In this document: one piece after another, positions 51,531 to 59,901 of the stretch
How positions within the stretch are numbered: the first letter of the stretch is position 1
Layout: each line of letters begins with the position of its first letter
Assembly (NCBI RefSeq): GCF_000526215.1
Contig: NZ_JAFQ01000004.1
Coordinates: forward strand, 186,001 to 250,000
From: Nocardia sp. BMG51109
GTDB lineage: Bacteria > Actinomycetota > Actinomycetes > Mycobacteriales > Mycobacteriaceae
Direction: 5' to 3'
DNA: 64,000 nt
Notes under the pieces: model-generated
Seen by the model: the letters and a program-made list of their open reading frames with translations, nothing else
Told to the model about the DNA's origin: nothing
Databases searched by the model: none
Program-made: the position numbers and the translations under genes

Positions 51531-52874
51531 GTGTCTGAGATTGTGCGTCGTCCCTCGTCCCGGAATGCCAAGCTGGCCAAGATCCCGCTCGGGATCGCCG
51601 GCCGGGCCGCGGTGGGATTCGGGCGCAGGCTCGCGGGCGGCGACCGGACCGAGATCAGTGCCGACCTGAACCAGAAGGCCGCCGAGCAGCTGTTCGCCGT
51701 GCTCGGTGAGCTCAAGGGCGGCGCGATGAAATTCGGCCAGGCGCTGTCGGTGATGGAGGCCGCCGTCCCGGAGGAGTTCGGCGAGCCCTACCGCGACGCG
51801 CTGACCCGGCTGCAGGCCGCCGCCCCGCCGATGCCCATCGCCGACGTGCACCGGGTGCTGGATCAGCAGCTGGGCACGGGCTGGCGCAAGCGGTTCGCCT
51901 CCTTCGACGACGAGCCGGCCGCCTCGGCCAGCATCGGCCAGGTGCACAAGGCACAGTGGTCCGACGGCCGCACCGTCGCCGTGAAGGTGCAGTATCCGGG
52001 CGCCGACGAGGCGCTGCGCGCCGACCTGAAGACGCTGAACCGGATGACGGGCATGATCGGCTCGGTCATCCCCGGCGCCGACGTGAAACCGATCCTCGCC
52101 GAGATCACCGAGCGCACGGAGGAGGAGCTCGACTACCGCACCGAGGCCGCCAATCAGCGCGCCTTCGCCAAGGGCTTCGACGGCCACCCGCGGTTCGTGG
52201 TGCCGAAGGTGGTGGCCGGGGCGCCCAAGGTGCTCGTCACCGAATGGCTGGACGGCGAACCGGTTTCGGCCATCATCAAGCGGGGCCAGGAGGATCCGCA
52301 GGGAACCGTCGAGCTACGCAACCGGGTCGCCGGGCTGATGGGCGAGTTCCATTTCTCCTCCCCCTCGGTGGTCGGCAAGCTGCACGCCGACCCGCATCCG
52401 GGCAACTTCATGATGCTCGCCGACGGCCGCCTGGCGGTCATCGACTTCGGCGCGTGCGCGCCACTGCCGAACGGGTTCCCGCCCATTCTCGGGCAGATGG
52501 TGGCCCTGGCGGTCGAGGAGCGCTTCGACGAGCTGACCGAGTTGATGTATTCCCACGGATTCGTCATCCCCGGCCGCACCATCACCCATCGGGAGATCGC
52601 CGACTACCTGCGTCCGTTCACCGATCCCATCCAGACCGAATCGTTCCACTTCACCCGCAAGTGGATGCAGCGCGTCGCCGGCAAGGCCACCGACCTCAGC
52701 CGTCCCGAGGTGAAAACCGGTATGTCCCTGCAACTTCCGCCGGAGTACGTGATGATCTTCCGCGTGCTCGGCGGCTCGATCGGGATCTGCGCACAACTCG
52801 ACGCCGAGGTGCCGTTCATGAAGCTGATGCAGGACTGGGTTCCCGGTTACACCGAATACCGAACCGCCGGTTGA
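51531..52874 (+). CDS. AarF/UbiB-family ABC1 atypical kinase (Rv3197-like)
   Basis: A 447-residue ABC1-type protein kinase-like ATPase. Hallmarks: the KxGQ motif (GGAMKFGQALSVMEAAVPEEF), AS-rich loop EPAASASIGQVHKA, VAVKVQYPG (nucleotide-binding Lys), HADPHPGNFM catalytic loop and VIDFGA. Members support isoprenoid quinone or lipid metabolism; in mycobacteria the gene borders whiB7. GTG 51531 starts the family-like N-terminus. Confidence 0.9.
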   Translation: MSEIVRRPSSRNAKLAKIPLGIAGRAAVGFGRRLAGGDRTEISADLNQKAAEQLFAVLGELKGGAMKFGQALSVMEAAVPEEFGEPYRDALTRLQAAAPPMPIADVHRVLDQQLGTGWRKRFASFDDEPAASASIGQVHKAQWSDGRTVAVKVQYPGADEALRADLKTLNRMTGMIGSVIPGADVKPILAEITERTEEELDYRTEAANQRAFAKGFDGHPRFVVPKVVAGAPKVLVTEWLDGEPVSAIIKRGQEDPQGTVELRNRVAGLMGEFHFSSPSVVGKLHADPHPGNFMMLADGRLAVIDFGACAPLPNGFPPILGQMVALAVEERFDELTELMYSHGFVIPGRTITHREIADYLRPFTDPIQTESFHFTRKWMQRVAGKATDLSRPEVKTGMSLQLPPEYVMIFRVLGGSIGICAQLDAEVPFMKLMQDWVPGYTEYRTAG

Positions 52875-52923
52875 GATTTCGGTGCCGGCGGGAGACCGCC
52901 CGGCACCACTCCGCGGAAAAGGG

Positions 52924-52958
52924 CGAGCCCCGCATCTCGAACAGAGATGCGGGGCTCG
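52924..52958. terminator. Terminator between the AarF-type gene and whiB7
   Basis: Perfect 15-bp stem (CGAGCCCCGCATCTC with GAGATGCGGGGCTCG, 5-nt loop) between two convergent genes; it can serve both. Confidence 0.85.
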
Positions 52959-52984
52959 GTCGGAATTCGGATCATGCGCGCGCA

Positions 52985-53293
52985 TTACGCCACTGCGACC
53001 TTGCGCGGGCGGCCGCGGGGCCGCTTGCGGGCGATCACGACACCCTGGTCGAAGATCTCACCGCCCCACACGCCCCAGGGCTCGCCGCGGTCCAGCGCGG
53101 CGGCAAGGCAACCCTTGCGGATGGGGCAGGTGGCGCACAGGGCCTTCGCCTCCTCCAGCTGTGCCGGGCTCTCGGCGAACCACAGGTCGGGGTCGCCGAC
53201 CCGGCAGGGCAGGTTGAGGGTAACTCCCCGGTTGCGGGAGGTCGGGGCCACGGTCGGGCAGCATGTCACGCGAGGAACGGTCGCGGTAGACAC
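52985..53293 (-). CDS. whiB7: WhiB7 redox-sensing regulator of intrinsic antibiotic resistance
   Basis: A 102-residue iron-sulfur regulator. Four cysteines (Cys11/12 region, Cys30, and CATCPIRKGC) bind the [4Fe-4S] cluster, GVWGGE is the sigma-factor-contact turn, and the C-terminal RGRPRK is the AT-hook that distinguishes WhiB7 from other Wbl proteins. It activates resistance genes with SigA, and its own gene. Location between AarF-like and uvrD2 genes is the same as in M. tuberculosis. GTG 53293 has GGAGAG upstream. A leader with a terminator and an ORF precedes it (separate entries). Confidence 0.95.
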   Translation of the reverse strand: MSTATVPRVTCCPTVAPTSRNRGVTLNLPCRVGDPDLWFAESPAQLEEAKALCATCPIRKGCLAAALDRGEPWGVWGGEIFDQGVVIARKRPRGRPRKVAVA

Positions 53294-53367
53294 GTCGTCT
53301 CTCCTTCAGCTCGTGCAGCGGTCGTTTCGTTCTTCCGCGAAACCGGTGCCGGTGGCTGGAGAGCCGG

Positions 53368-53409
53368 TAAAAACTATGGCCACGGTTTCGCTTCGGGCGA
53401 TCCGTGGCC
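53368..53409 (-). promoter_or_regulatory. Transcription attenuator in the whiB7 leader
   Basis: GGCCACGG (53378-53385) pairs with CCGTGGCC (53402-53409), and on the minus strand the stem is followed by AGTTTTTAC, i.e. a Rho-independent terminator 75 bp before the whiB7 start and just after the stop of the leader ORF. This fits the known antibiotic-responsive attenuation of whiB7. Confidence 0.75.
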
Positions 53410-53432
53410 AGGGGGCTCAGTGGGTGTGATCC

Positions 53433-53756
53433 CTACCTGAGTCGACTTCGATGTCGAGATCTGATCACGGTCGCTGGTGTGGTGCGGCGGAGGTGCGCTG
53501 CCGGCATACCGCCCGTCGGGTGGTCGGCAGCATGGGCATTGGCGAATGCGTCCGCGGATGCGTCGGCAAAGGCCAGCCATCCCCGCTCGGGCTTGTCCGT
53601 CTCGAGGGCATACTGCGGCGCCTGCGTTTCGGCTCCGAGAATGCTGACGGCGGACAGGCCGGTCCCCTGCAAGGCGAGGACCCCCCGGGAGACGGACATG
53701 GACGGAATCGCCGTCGCCGCAACGCCGGTCGATGCGATGGTTACGATTACGCTCAT
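53433..53756 (-). CDS. Leader ORF upstream of whiB7
   Basis: A 107-codon frame starting at ATG 53756 with AGGAGGGAGG eight bases upstream and ending (TAG) 24 bp before the attenuator stem. The beginning MSVIVTIASTGVAATAIPSM is small-residue rich; the end is Arg-rich. Known whiB7/wblC leaders contain an upstream ORF whose translation, when slowed by ribosome-targeting drugs, prevents termination. This ORF is placed to do that, although it is long. It may alternatively be an independent small protein. Confidence 0.6.
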   Translation of the reverse strand: MSVIVTIASTGVAATAIPSMSVSRGVLALQGTGLSAVSILGAETQAPQYALETDKPERGWLAFADASADAFANAHAADHPTGGMPAAHLRRTTPATVIRSRHRSRLR

Positions 53757-53832
53757 CGGTCTGCCTCCCTCCTGCTCGTTTGTCCTGATGGTCACTGTGC
53801 GCGCCGGAATGACCTCCCGGTGCGTGGTCCCC

Positions 53833-53871
53833 ACCCTACGGGCGGTCTACACAACCGCACAACCTATTTTT
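53833..53871 (-). promoter_or_regulatory. whiB7 promoter with AT-rich WhiB7 box
   Basis: On the minus strand: an AAAAATA tract (53865-53871), then TTGTGC (-35, 53857-53862), an 18-bp spacer and TAGGGT (-10, 53833-53838). WhiB7 is known to bind an AT-rich sequence just upstream of the -35 box, so this suggests autoactivation. It overlaps the end of uvrD2. Confidence 0.65.
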
Positions 53872-56035
53872 CACCTGCACTTTTAGGGTCTTGTGCGCCG
53901 ACGCGCGAGCGGACTATCGCTAGTACGTCGGCACCGAACTCGCCGAGCTTCTTGGCGCCGATGCCGGGGATGGCGACCAGCGCGCGGTCGTCGGTCGGCA
54001 GCTGTTCGGCGATCGCGGTCAGCGTGGTGTCGCTGAACACCACGAAGTGCGGGACCGACAGCTCGTCGGCCTTCTCCTGCCGCCACTCCTGCAGCGCGGC
54101 CAGCAGGCCCTGGTCGATCTCGGCCGGGCAGCGGGAACAGCGGCCGAGCATGGTGGACTTGGTACCCAGCAGCGGGCGGCCGCAGATGCGGCAGGACGGA
54201 TGCTTGCGGGTGCGCCTGTCGCCCGTGGCCCGGGCGATGCGCGAGGCCGGGGAATCCTCCGGCACCAGATCGTTGAGGAATCGGCTGCGCCGCCGCGTCT
54301 TCCGGCCGCCGGCACCGCGCGACAGCGACCAGGACAACCGCAGATGTTCCCGGGCGCGGGTGACGCCGACGTAGAGCAGCCGGCGCTCCTCCTCCAGCGC
54401 GGCGTCGTCGGCGACCGTGCCGTCGTCGCCGAGCACGTGCCCGATCGGCAGGGTGCCGTCGGCGAGGCCGACCAGGAACACCGCGTCCCACTCCAGCCCC
54501 TTCGCGGCGTGCAGCGAGGCCAGCGTCACGCCCTGCACTGTCGGGGGGTGGCGGGCCTCGGCGCGGGTGGCAAACTCGCGCAACAGGCCGCCCAAGGGCA
54601 GGTCGGGGTCGTGGCCGGTCAGTTCCTCGGTCAGCTGCACCAGCGCGACCAGCGACGTCCAGCGCTCCCGGGCCTGGGCGCCGCTGGGCTCGGTGGCCGT
54701 CAGGCCCAGCCGGGCCAGCGCCGCGCGGACCAGGCTGACCAGGTCGGCGCCGCGGGCGTCGGGAAGATCGTCGCGGGCGGCGGTGCGGCGCAGCGCCTGG
54801 ACCGCCTGGCGGACCTCGGTGCGCTGGAAGAAACCCTCGCCGCCGCGCACCTGATACGGGATGCCCGCCTCGGTGAGCGCCTGCTCGTACACCTCCGACT
54901 GCGCGTTGATCCGGTACAGCACGGCGATCTCACCGGCGGAGACGCCCTGGCCGAGCAGGCGGGCAATGGACTTGGCGACCGCGAGGGCCTCGGCCGGCTC
55001 GTCGTCGTGTTCGGCGAAGGCCGGATCGGGGCCGTCGGGGCGCTCGCCGATCAGCTGCAGGCGGGTGCCGGCGATGCGGCCGCGGGCCGCGCCGATCACC
55101 CGGTTGGCCAGCGAGACCACCTGCGGGGTGGAGCGGTAGTCGCGCTCCAGCCGGACCACCGTGGCGTCGGGGAAGCGGCGGGAGAACTCCAGCAGATGGT
55201 TCGGGGTGGCGCCGGTGAAGGAGTAGATGGTCTGGTTGGCGTCGCCGACGACGGTCAGATCGTCGCGATCGCCCAGCCAGGCGTCGAGCACGCGCTGCTG
55301 CAGCGGGGTGACGTCCTGGTATTCGTCGACCACGAAGCAGCGGTAGCGGCCCCGGAACTCCTCGGCGACCGAGACGTAGTCCTCCAGCGCGGCCGCGGTG
55401 TGCAGCAGCAGATCGTCGAAGTCGAGGAGCAGGCCGTCTGCCGTGTTCTTCGCCTGCTCGTAGCCGGCATAGACATCGGCGACCTTGCCCGCCTCGTACG
55501 GGGTGTCGCGGCGCAGGCGCCCGGCGGTGGCGGCGTAATCCTCCGGGGCGACCAGCGACGCCTTGGCCCATTCGATCTCGCCGGCGAGATCGCGCACGCT
55601 CTCGGTGGCCGTCGACAGGCCGACCCGGTGCGCGGCCTGCGACACGATCGGGAACTTGCTGTCGATGAGCCGCCACGGCACGTCACCGATGATCTGCGGC
55701 CAGAAGTAGCGCAGCTGCCGCAGGGCGGCCGCGTGGAAGGTGCGGGCCTGCACCGCCGTCGCGTCGCCGCCCAGGCCCAGCGCCCGCAGGCGGGTACGCA
55801 ACTCCCCGGCGGCGCGGGCGGTGAACGTCACGGCCAGGACCTGATCGGCGCGGACGTGGCCCGCCGACACCAGGTGCGCGATGCGGTGGGTGATGGTGCG
55901 GGTCTTGCCCGTGCCCGCGCCCGCCAGCACGCAGACCGGCCCGCGCGGCGCCGTGACGGCGGCGGCCTGCTCGGGATCGAGTCCGTCGAGCCGCAGCGCG
56001 GGTGGGGTGGTCGATGCGGGCACGGGCTCCATCAT
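53864..56035 (-). CDS. uvrD2: UvrD2-type ATP-dependent DNA helicase with HRDC domain
   Basis: A 723-residue SF1 helicase. Walker A is [10 protein letters not shown] (about 38-47), Walker [13 protein letters not shown], motif [17 protein letters not shown], and motif [13 protein letters not shown]. The C-terminal part has the tetracysteine linker (CRICGRP…CSRCPAEI) and an HRDC domain ([23 protein letters not shown]), the combination specific for actinobacterial UvrD2. Its stop codon overlaps the whiB7 promoter region. Start ATG 56035 or 56032. Confidence 0.94.
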   Translation of the reverse strand: MMEPVPASTTPPALRLDGLDPEQAAAVTAPRGPVCVLAGAGTGKTRTITHRIAHLVSAGHVRADQVLAVTFTARAAGELRTRLRALGLGGDATAVQARTFHAAALRQLRYFWPQIIGDVPWRLIDSKFPIVSQAAHRVGLSTATESVRDLAGEIEWAKASLVAPEDYAATAGRLRRDTPYEAGKVADVYAGYEQAKNTADGLLLDFDDLLLHTAAALEDYVSVAEEFRGRYRCFVVDEYQDVTPLQQRVLDAWLGDRDDLTVVGDANQTIYSFTGATPNHLLEFSRRFPDATVVRLERDYRSTPQVVSLANRVIGAARGRIAGTRLQLIGERPDGPDPAFAEHDDEPAEALAVAKSIARLLGQGVSAGEIAVLYRINAQSEVYEQALTEAGIPYQVRGGEGFFQRTEVRQAVQALRRTAARDDLPDARGADLVSLVRAALARLGLTATEPSGAQARERWTSLVALVQLTEELTGHDPDLPLGGLLREFATRAEARHPPTVQGVTLASLHAAKGLEWDAVFLVGLADGTLPIGHVLGDDGTVADDAALEEERRLLYVGVTRAREHLRLSWSLSRGAGGRKTRRRSRFLNDLVPEDSPASRIARATGDRRTRKHPSCRICGRPLLGTKSTMLGRCSRCPAEIDQGLLAALQEWRQEKADELSVPHFVVFSDTTLTAIAEQLPTDDRALVAIPGIGAKKLGEFGADVLAIVRSRVGAQDPKSAGEK

Positions 56036-56128
56036 GACAGTGCGGTCCGACAGGAACGGACCCTCGTCGGCGGATACGTCCCGGCAGCATCCGATCGCGG
56101 AGCGGATTCTGCCATGCGGCCCCGGCGG

Positions 56129-56590
56129 TCACGAGCCTTCGCGGTCGCGCAGGCCGCGCAGCGCTTCCGCGAATCGCGCAGCCCGCTCCCCCAGCGGTCC
56201 GAAGAACTCGCGGTCGCAGGCCTCCACCGCGACGATGGCCCGATCCGCCAGCGCCACACCGGTTTCCGTCGGGAGCAGCGACTTCGCCCGCCGGTCGTGC
56301 GGGTGGTCGTGGCGTTCCACCAGACCCTTGCGCTCGAGGGTGCGCAACACCTGGGACGTCATCATCGGGTCGGTGGCGGCGTGGGCGGCGATGTCGCGCT
56401 GCATCACCGGCGCACCGGCGGCATCGGCGAGCCAGGTGAGCGAGGCCAGCAGGACGAACTGCACATGGGTGAGATCGAAGGGGGCGAGCGCCGCGCGCTG
56501 GGCCGCCTGCCACCGATTGGTCACCTGCCACAGCAGCAGGCCGGGACTCTCGTCGGCGTGCCCGAATTCGGTGCGCAGTCGATGCCTCAC
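56129..56590 (-). CDS. MarR-family transcriptional regulator
   Basis: A 153-residue winged-helix regulator. DNA-binding part: MQRDIAAHAATDPMMTSQVL with wing ERHDHPHDRRAKSLLPT, typical of MarR proteins. GTG 56590. It follows the EVE-domain gene by 10 bp and is probably co-transcribed, so may control it. Confidence 0.85.
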   Translation of the reverse strand: MRHRLRTEFGHADESPGLLLWQVTNRWQAAQRAALAPFDLTHVQFVLLASLTWLADAAGAPVMQRDIAAHAATDPMMTSQVLRTLERKGLVERHDHPHDRRAKSLLPTETGVALADRAIVAVEACDREFFGPLGERAARFAEALRGLRDREGS

Positions 56591-56600
56591 GGTCGATGCC

Positions 56601-57050
56601 TCACGCGCCGACCATGGCCCGCGAGATCACGGCGAAATCGTGGGCGCTCAGCTCGACCAGCCCGCGCCGCAGCACCACGCCCCAGTGGGGCACGGCGGTG
56701 AGATCGAGTTCGCCCCGCAGCGCGTCGATCGGGACCTCCTGTGCCGCAGGCTCATAGCTGACCGCGCGCCGCCAGGGACGAAAGCACCCGTCCTGCTCCT
56801 CGGCCTGCCAGGCGGGCCGATCGGCAATGGCGCCGAGGGCGGTGAACGCCTGCACCGGCGCACCCTCGCGCATGCCGGTGCGCGGCGAGTAGTACACCAG
56901 CCCGTCGCCGGGGCGCATCCGCTCCACGGGGGCACGCTCGCCGTGGTTCGCCTGCGCGATGCCGAGGTCGACGCCGCGCCGGACGTGCTCGCGGGAGACC
57001 ACGCCGAGCCAGTACCGGGTGCCCGCCGATGGGGAAGACGAGGAGGTCAT
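56601..57050 (-). CDS. EVE-domain protein
   Basis: A 149-residue PUA-like fold protein: YWLGVVSREHVRRGVD at the start, then MRPGDGLVYYSPRTGMREGAP and the C-terminal LRRGLVELSAHDFAVISRAM. EVE domains bind modified bases in DNA or RNA and often occur with regulators or restriction systems. ATG 57050 has AGGAGG-like GAGGAGGTC overlapping region just upstream. It is the first gene of a two-gene unit with the MarR regulator. Confidence 0.83.
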   Translation of the reverse strand: MTSSSSPSAGTRYWLGVVSREHVRRGVDLGIAQANHGERAPVERMRPGDGLVYYSPRTGMREGAPVQAFTALGAIADRPAWQAEEQDGCFRPWRRAVSYEPAAQEVPIDALRGELDLTAVPHWGVVLRRGLVELSAHDFAVISRAMVGA

Positions 57051-57128
57051 GACATATAGTATGCGCACTTATCAAAAGTTCGGCAAGCCGCGGGAACAGG
57101 TTCGCCGCGGCCGCTGTTGACAGCAGAC

Positions 57129-57380
57129 GTGAGCGCATTCGACCTGACCATGTATTCGACGACCTGGTGTGGCTACTGCCGCCGCCTCAAGAAGCAGCTC
57201 GACGAGGCGGGCATCACCTACACCGAGGTCGACATCGAACAGGATCCCGCGGCCGCCGAATTCGTCGGCAGCGTCAACGCCGGCAACCACGTGGTGCCGA
57301 CCGTGAAGTACGCCGACGGCTCCACCGCCACGAATCCGACCCTGGTCCAGGTGAAGCAGGCGCTGGCGGCCATCGCCTGA
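57129..57380 (+). CDS. mrx1: Mycoredoxin (glutaredoxin-like)
   Basis: An 83-residue glutaredoxin-fold protein with the active site WCGYC. Mycoredoxin-1 reduces mycothiol mixed disulfides, with CGYC as its typical motif; the cis-Pro segment VVPTVKYADG and the C-terminal helix are as expected. GTG 57129 is preferred over TTG 57117. Position between uvrD2 and nudC matches Rv3198A. Confidence 0.9.
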   Translation: MSAFDLTMYSTTWCGYCRRLKKQLDEAGITYTEVDIEQDPAAAEFVGSVNAGNHVVPTVKYADGSTATNPTLVQVKQALAAIA

Positions 57381-57405
57381 ATACTGCCGGCTGACGGCTG
57401 CCGGA

Positions 57406-58329
57406 CTACTCCGCCGCCCAGCTCTCGATGATGCTGCGGGCGATCGAGATCGACCCCGGCAGGAACAGTTTCTGCTGTTCGGCGTCCGGCGAGAGCCCGG
57501 TCGGCGCGCCCCACGCACCCGCGGCCAGCGCCTGCCGCACCTCGGCGCGGGTGAACCAGTATGCCTCGACGATCTCGCCGTCGGAGAAGACCAGCGGCTG
57601 CTCCGGGTCGGCGAGCGCGGCGAAGCCGAGCATCAGCGAGCGCGGCAACGGCCAGGGCTGACTGCCCAGGTAGCGGATGTCGCGCACGCCGACGCCGACC
57701 TCCTCGCCGATCTCGCGCTGCACGCAGCGCTCCAGCGACTCGCCCGCCTCGACGAACCCGGCCAGCAGCGAGAACATCTTCGGCGGCCAGCTGTGCTGGC
57801 GGGCCAGCAGCACGCGGTCGCCGCCGTCGTGCACCAGGCAGATCACCGCCGGATCGATCCGCGGGAACTCCTCGTGCCCGGACTCGCTGATCCGCATCCA
57901 GCCGCCGTTGGCGGGTGCGGTCGGGGTGCCGTCGGCGGCGCTGTATCCGGCGCGGTCGTGCCAGTTCAGCAGCGCGAGGGCGGTGGACAGGACACCCAGG
58001 GTGATGTCGTCGAGGTGCAGCGCGCCGCCGACCGCCCGCAGGTCCATCAGTTCGCCGTCGAGATCGTTGTCGCGCAGGGCCCACAGGTGGCGGCCCGCCT
58101 CGACACCGACGAACACCGCCTCGTCGACCGGCTCCTGCGCCAGCGTCGTCGCCGGTTCCAGCAGAATCGAGCCGTCTTCCACGCGGACCTGACCGCGCCG
58201 GTTCATTCGCAGCACGCGCGCGCCGGGCCAGCCCTCCTTCAACGCCTGCTCGTCCGAGCGCAGGTGCTCGGCCCGGTCGAGCGCGGAACGCGAGAGAAGT
58301 GGAACGTCGTTCAGCTGAAAATCCGGCAC
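57406..58329 (-). CDS. nudC: NADH pyrophosphatase/NAD(+) diphosphatase
   Basis: A 307-residue Nudix hydrolase. The Nudix box is GFVEAGESLERCVQREIGEEVGV-like at about 200-222, followed by SQPWPLPRSLMLGF, the NADH-pyrophosphatase signature. It splits NAD(H) into NMN(H) and AMP and can remove NAD caps from RNA. The usual four-Cys zinc site of E. coli NudC is absent, as in mycobacterial homologues. It is convergent with the mycoredoxin gene. Confidence 0.9.
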   Translation of the reverse strand: MPDFQLNDVPLLSRSALDRAEHLRSDEQALKEGWPGARVLRMNRRGQVRVEDGSILLEPATTLAQEPVDEAVFVGVEAGRHLWALRDNDLDGELMDLRAVGGALHLDDITLGVLSTALALLNWHDRAGYSAADGTPTAPANGGWMRISESGHEEFPRIDPAVICLVHDGGDRVLLARQHSWPPKMFSLLAGFVEAGESLERCVQREIGEEVGVGVRDIRYLGSQPWPLPRSLMLGFAALADPEQPLVFSDGEIVEAYWFTRAEVRQALAAGAWGAPTGLSPDAEQQKLFLPGSISIARSIIESWAAE

Positions 58330-58354
58330 TCTTCGAGCGTATCCGTCCGGCTTG

Positions 58355-59422
58355 CTACTTCTGCGCGCGGCGGACGTAGAGCAGGCGATCGCCCGAATCG
58401 AGGGCGTCCACCTCGGGCTCGTCGACGCGGATCAGCTCGCCGCCGCGGACCACGGCCAGCACGATGTCGCGCAGGTGCCGCGGGGAACCGCCCACCTCGT
58501 CCTGCTCCACGTCGCGCTCGGCTATCGCGAAGCCCGCCTCCGGAGTGAGCAGATCCTCGACCATGTCGACCACCTTCGGGGTGGTGGTGGCGATGCCGAG
58601 CAGACGCCCCGCCGTCTCCGACGACACCACCACCGAATCGGCGCCCGACTGACGCAGCAGGTGGACGTTCTCCGCCTCCCGGATCGCGGCGACGATCTTG
58701 GCCTTCGGGTTCAGCTCGCGGGCCGTCAGCGCGACCAGCACCGCGGTGTCGTCGCGATTGGCCGCCACCACCACCGACGCCGCGTTCTGGGTACCGGCCA
58801 GCCGGAGCACATCGGACTGGCTCGCCGAGCCGTGCACGGTCACCAGGCCCGCGGCGGCCGCGCGCTCCAGTGCCACCGGATCGGTGTCCACGACGACGAT
58901 CTCGCCGGGCGCCACGCCGTCGCCCAGCATCGCGTCGACGGCGGTGCGGCCCTTCGTCCCGTACCCGACCACCACGGTGTGATTGCGCACCCTGTGCCTC
59001 CATCGCTGAATCTTGAACGCCTGCCGGGACCGTTCGGTCAGCACCTGCAGGGTGGTCCCGACCAGGACGATCAGGAACAGGACCCGGAGCGGCGTGATGA
59101 CGACGATATTGATCAGCCGGGCCGACGGGGTGAAAGGAGTGATGTCGCCGTAGCCGGTGGTCGACAGCGACACCGTCGAATAATACGCCGCATCCAGCAG
59201 CGACAGCTCGCCGCCGCTGTTGTCGTTGTATCCGGAGCGGCCGAAATACACCACCAGCGTCGCGGTTACCAGCAATCCGAACGCGAACGCCACCCGGCGC
59301 GTCAGGGAAACCCAAGGGCTGGATTGGATTTCCGGAATGCGCAGCACGCCGACGAGGGCGTAGTCCGGGCGATCGGTGAGTCGGCGCAGGCCACGCCGCT
59401 GCTCATCGAACACGGTAATCAC
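58355..59422 (-). CDS. TrkA-N (RCK)-gated potassium channel protein (Rv3200c-like)
   Basis: A 355-residue channel: hydrophobic helix (VAFAFGLLVTATLVVYFG), pore region with the selectivity filter TTGYGDI, second helix (VITPLRVLFLIVLVGTTLQVL), then an RCK/TrkA-N domain with the nucleotide-binding VVVGYGTKGR and a TrkA-C domain at the end. Likely a K+ channel or transporter gated by nucleotides. GTG 59422 with AGGA upstream; the frame extends further upstream without homology. It overlaps no neighbour and is 25 bp before nudC. Confidence 0.9.
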   Translation of the reverse strand: MITVFDEQRRGLRRLTDRPDYALVGVLRIPEIQSSPWVSLTRRVAFAFGLLVTATLVVYFGRSGYNDNSGGELSLLDAAYYSTVSLSTTGYGDITPFTPSARLINIVVITPLRVLFLIVLVGTTLQVLTERSRQAFKIQRWRHRVRNHTVVVGYGTKGRTAVDAMLGDGVAPGEIVVVDTDPVALERAAAAGLVTVHGSASQSDVLRLAGTQNAASVVVAANRDDTAVLVALTARELNPKAKIVAAIREAENVHLLRQSGADSVVVSSETAGRLLGIATTTPKVVDMVEDLLTPEAGFAIAERDVEQDEVGGSPRHLRDIVLAVVRGGELIRVDEPEVDALDSGDRLLYVRRAQK

Positions 59423-59507
59423 CGCCGTTGTCCTGCACCACGAGTCAGCAGCGTACCGGGCCGCGCCGGGGTCGACAGCTCGGCACGCGGAATGGCATTG
59501 TGCAGGC

Positions 59508-59897
59508 ATGACCGATTCCGCTGCCCGGCCACGGCGCGCACAGCTCATGGCTGCCGCGTTGTTCGGAATGGGCACGCTGCATTTCGTGATACCGAAGCCG
59601 TTCGATTCGATCGTGCCGCGTGTGCTGCCCGGGTCGGCACGCACCTACACCTACCTGTCGGGGGTCGCGGAGCTCGGCGTGGCGACCACGTTGGCGCTGC
59701 CCAGCACCCGGCGGTTCGGCGGGCTGCTGGCGGTGCTGCTGTTCGTGGCCGTATATCCGGCGAACGTTCAGATGGCGGTGGACAGCGTCCGAAATCCCCA
59801 GGCGCCGTTCGCGTTGAAGGCCGTCTCGGTGCTGCGGCTGCCGCTGCAGATCCCGATGATGGCGCAGGCGTGGAAGATTCGTCGCGAGGCGGCCTGA
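59508..59897 (+). CDS. DoxX-family membrane protein
   Basis: A 129-residue protein with about four hydrophobic helices: AAALFGMGTLHFVIPKPFD, SGVAELGVATTLAL, FGGLLAVLLFVAVYPANVQM and a last amphipathic segment. The arrangement resembles DoxX/DoxD-like proteins of unknown electron-transfer role. ATG 59508. Five bases separate its stop from the convergent AddA-type helicase stop. Confidence 0.78.
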   Translation: MTDSAARPRRAQLMAAALFGMGTLHFVIPKPFDSIVPRVLPGSARTYTYLSGVAELGVATTLALPSTRRFGGLLAVLLFVAVYPANVQMAVDSVRNPQAPFALKAVSVLRLPLQIPMMAQAWKIRREAA

Positions 59898-59901
59898 CGC
59901 C

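Noticed and set aside
54047..57059. Long plus-strand frames opposite uvrD2 and the MarR/EVE genes
   Set aside because: Shadows of well-identified minus-strand genes.
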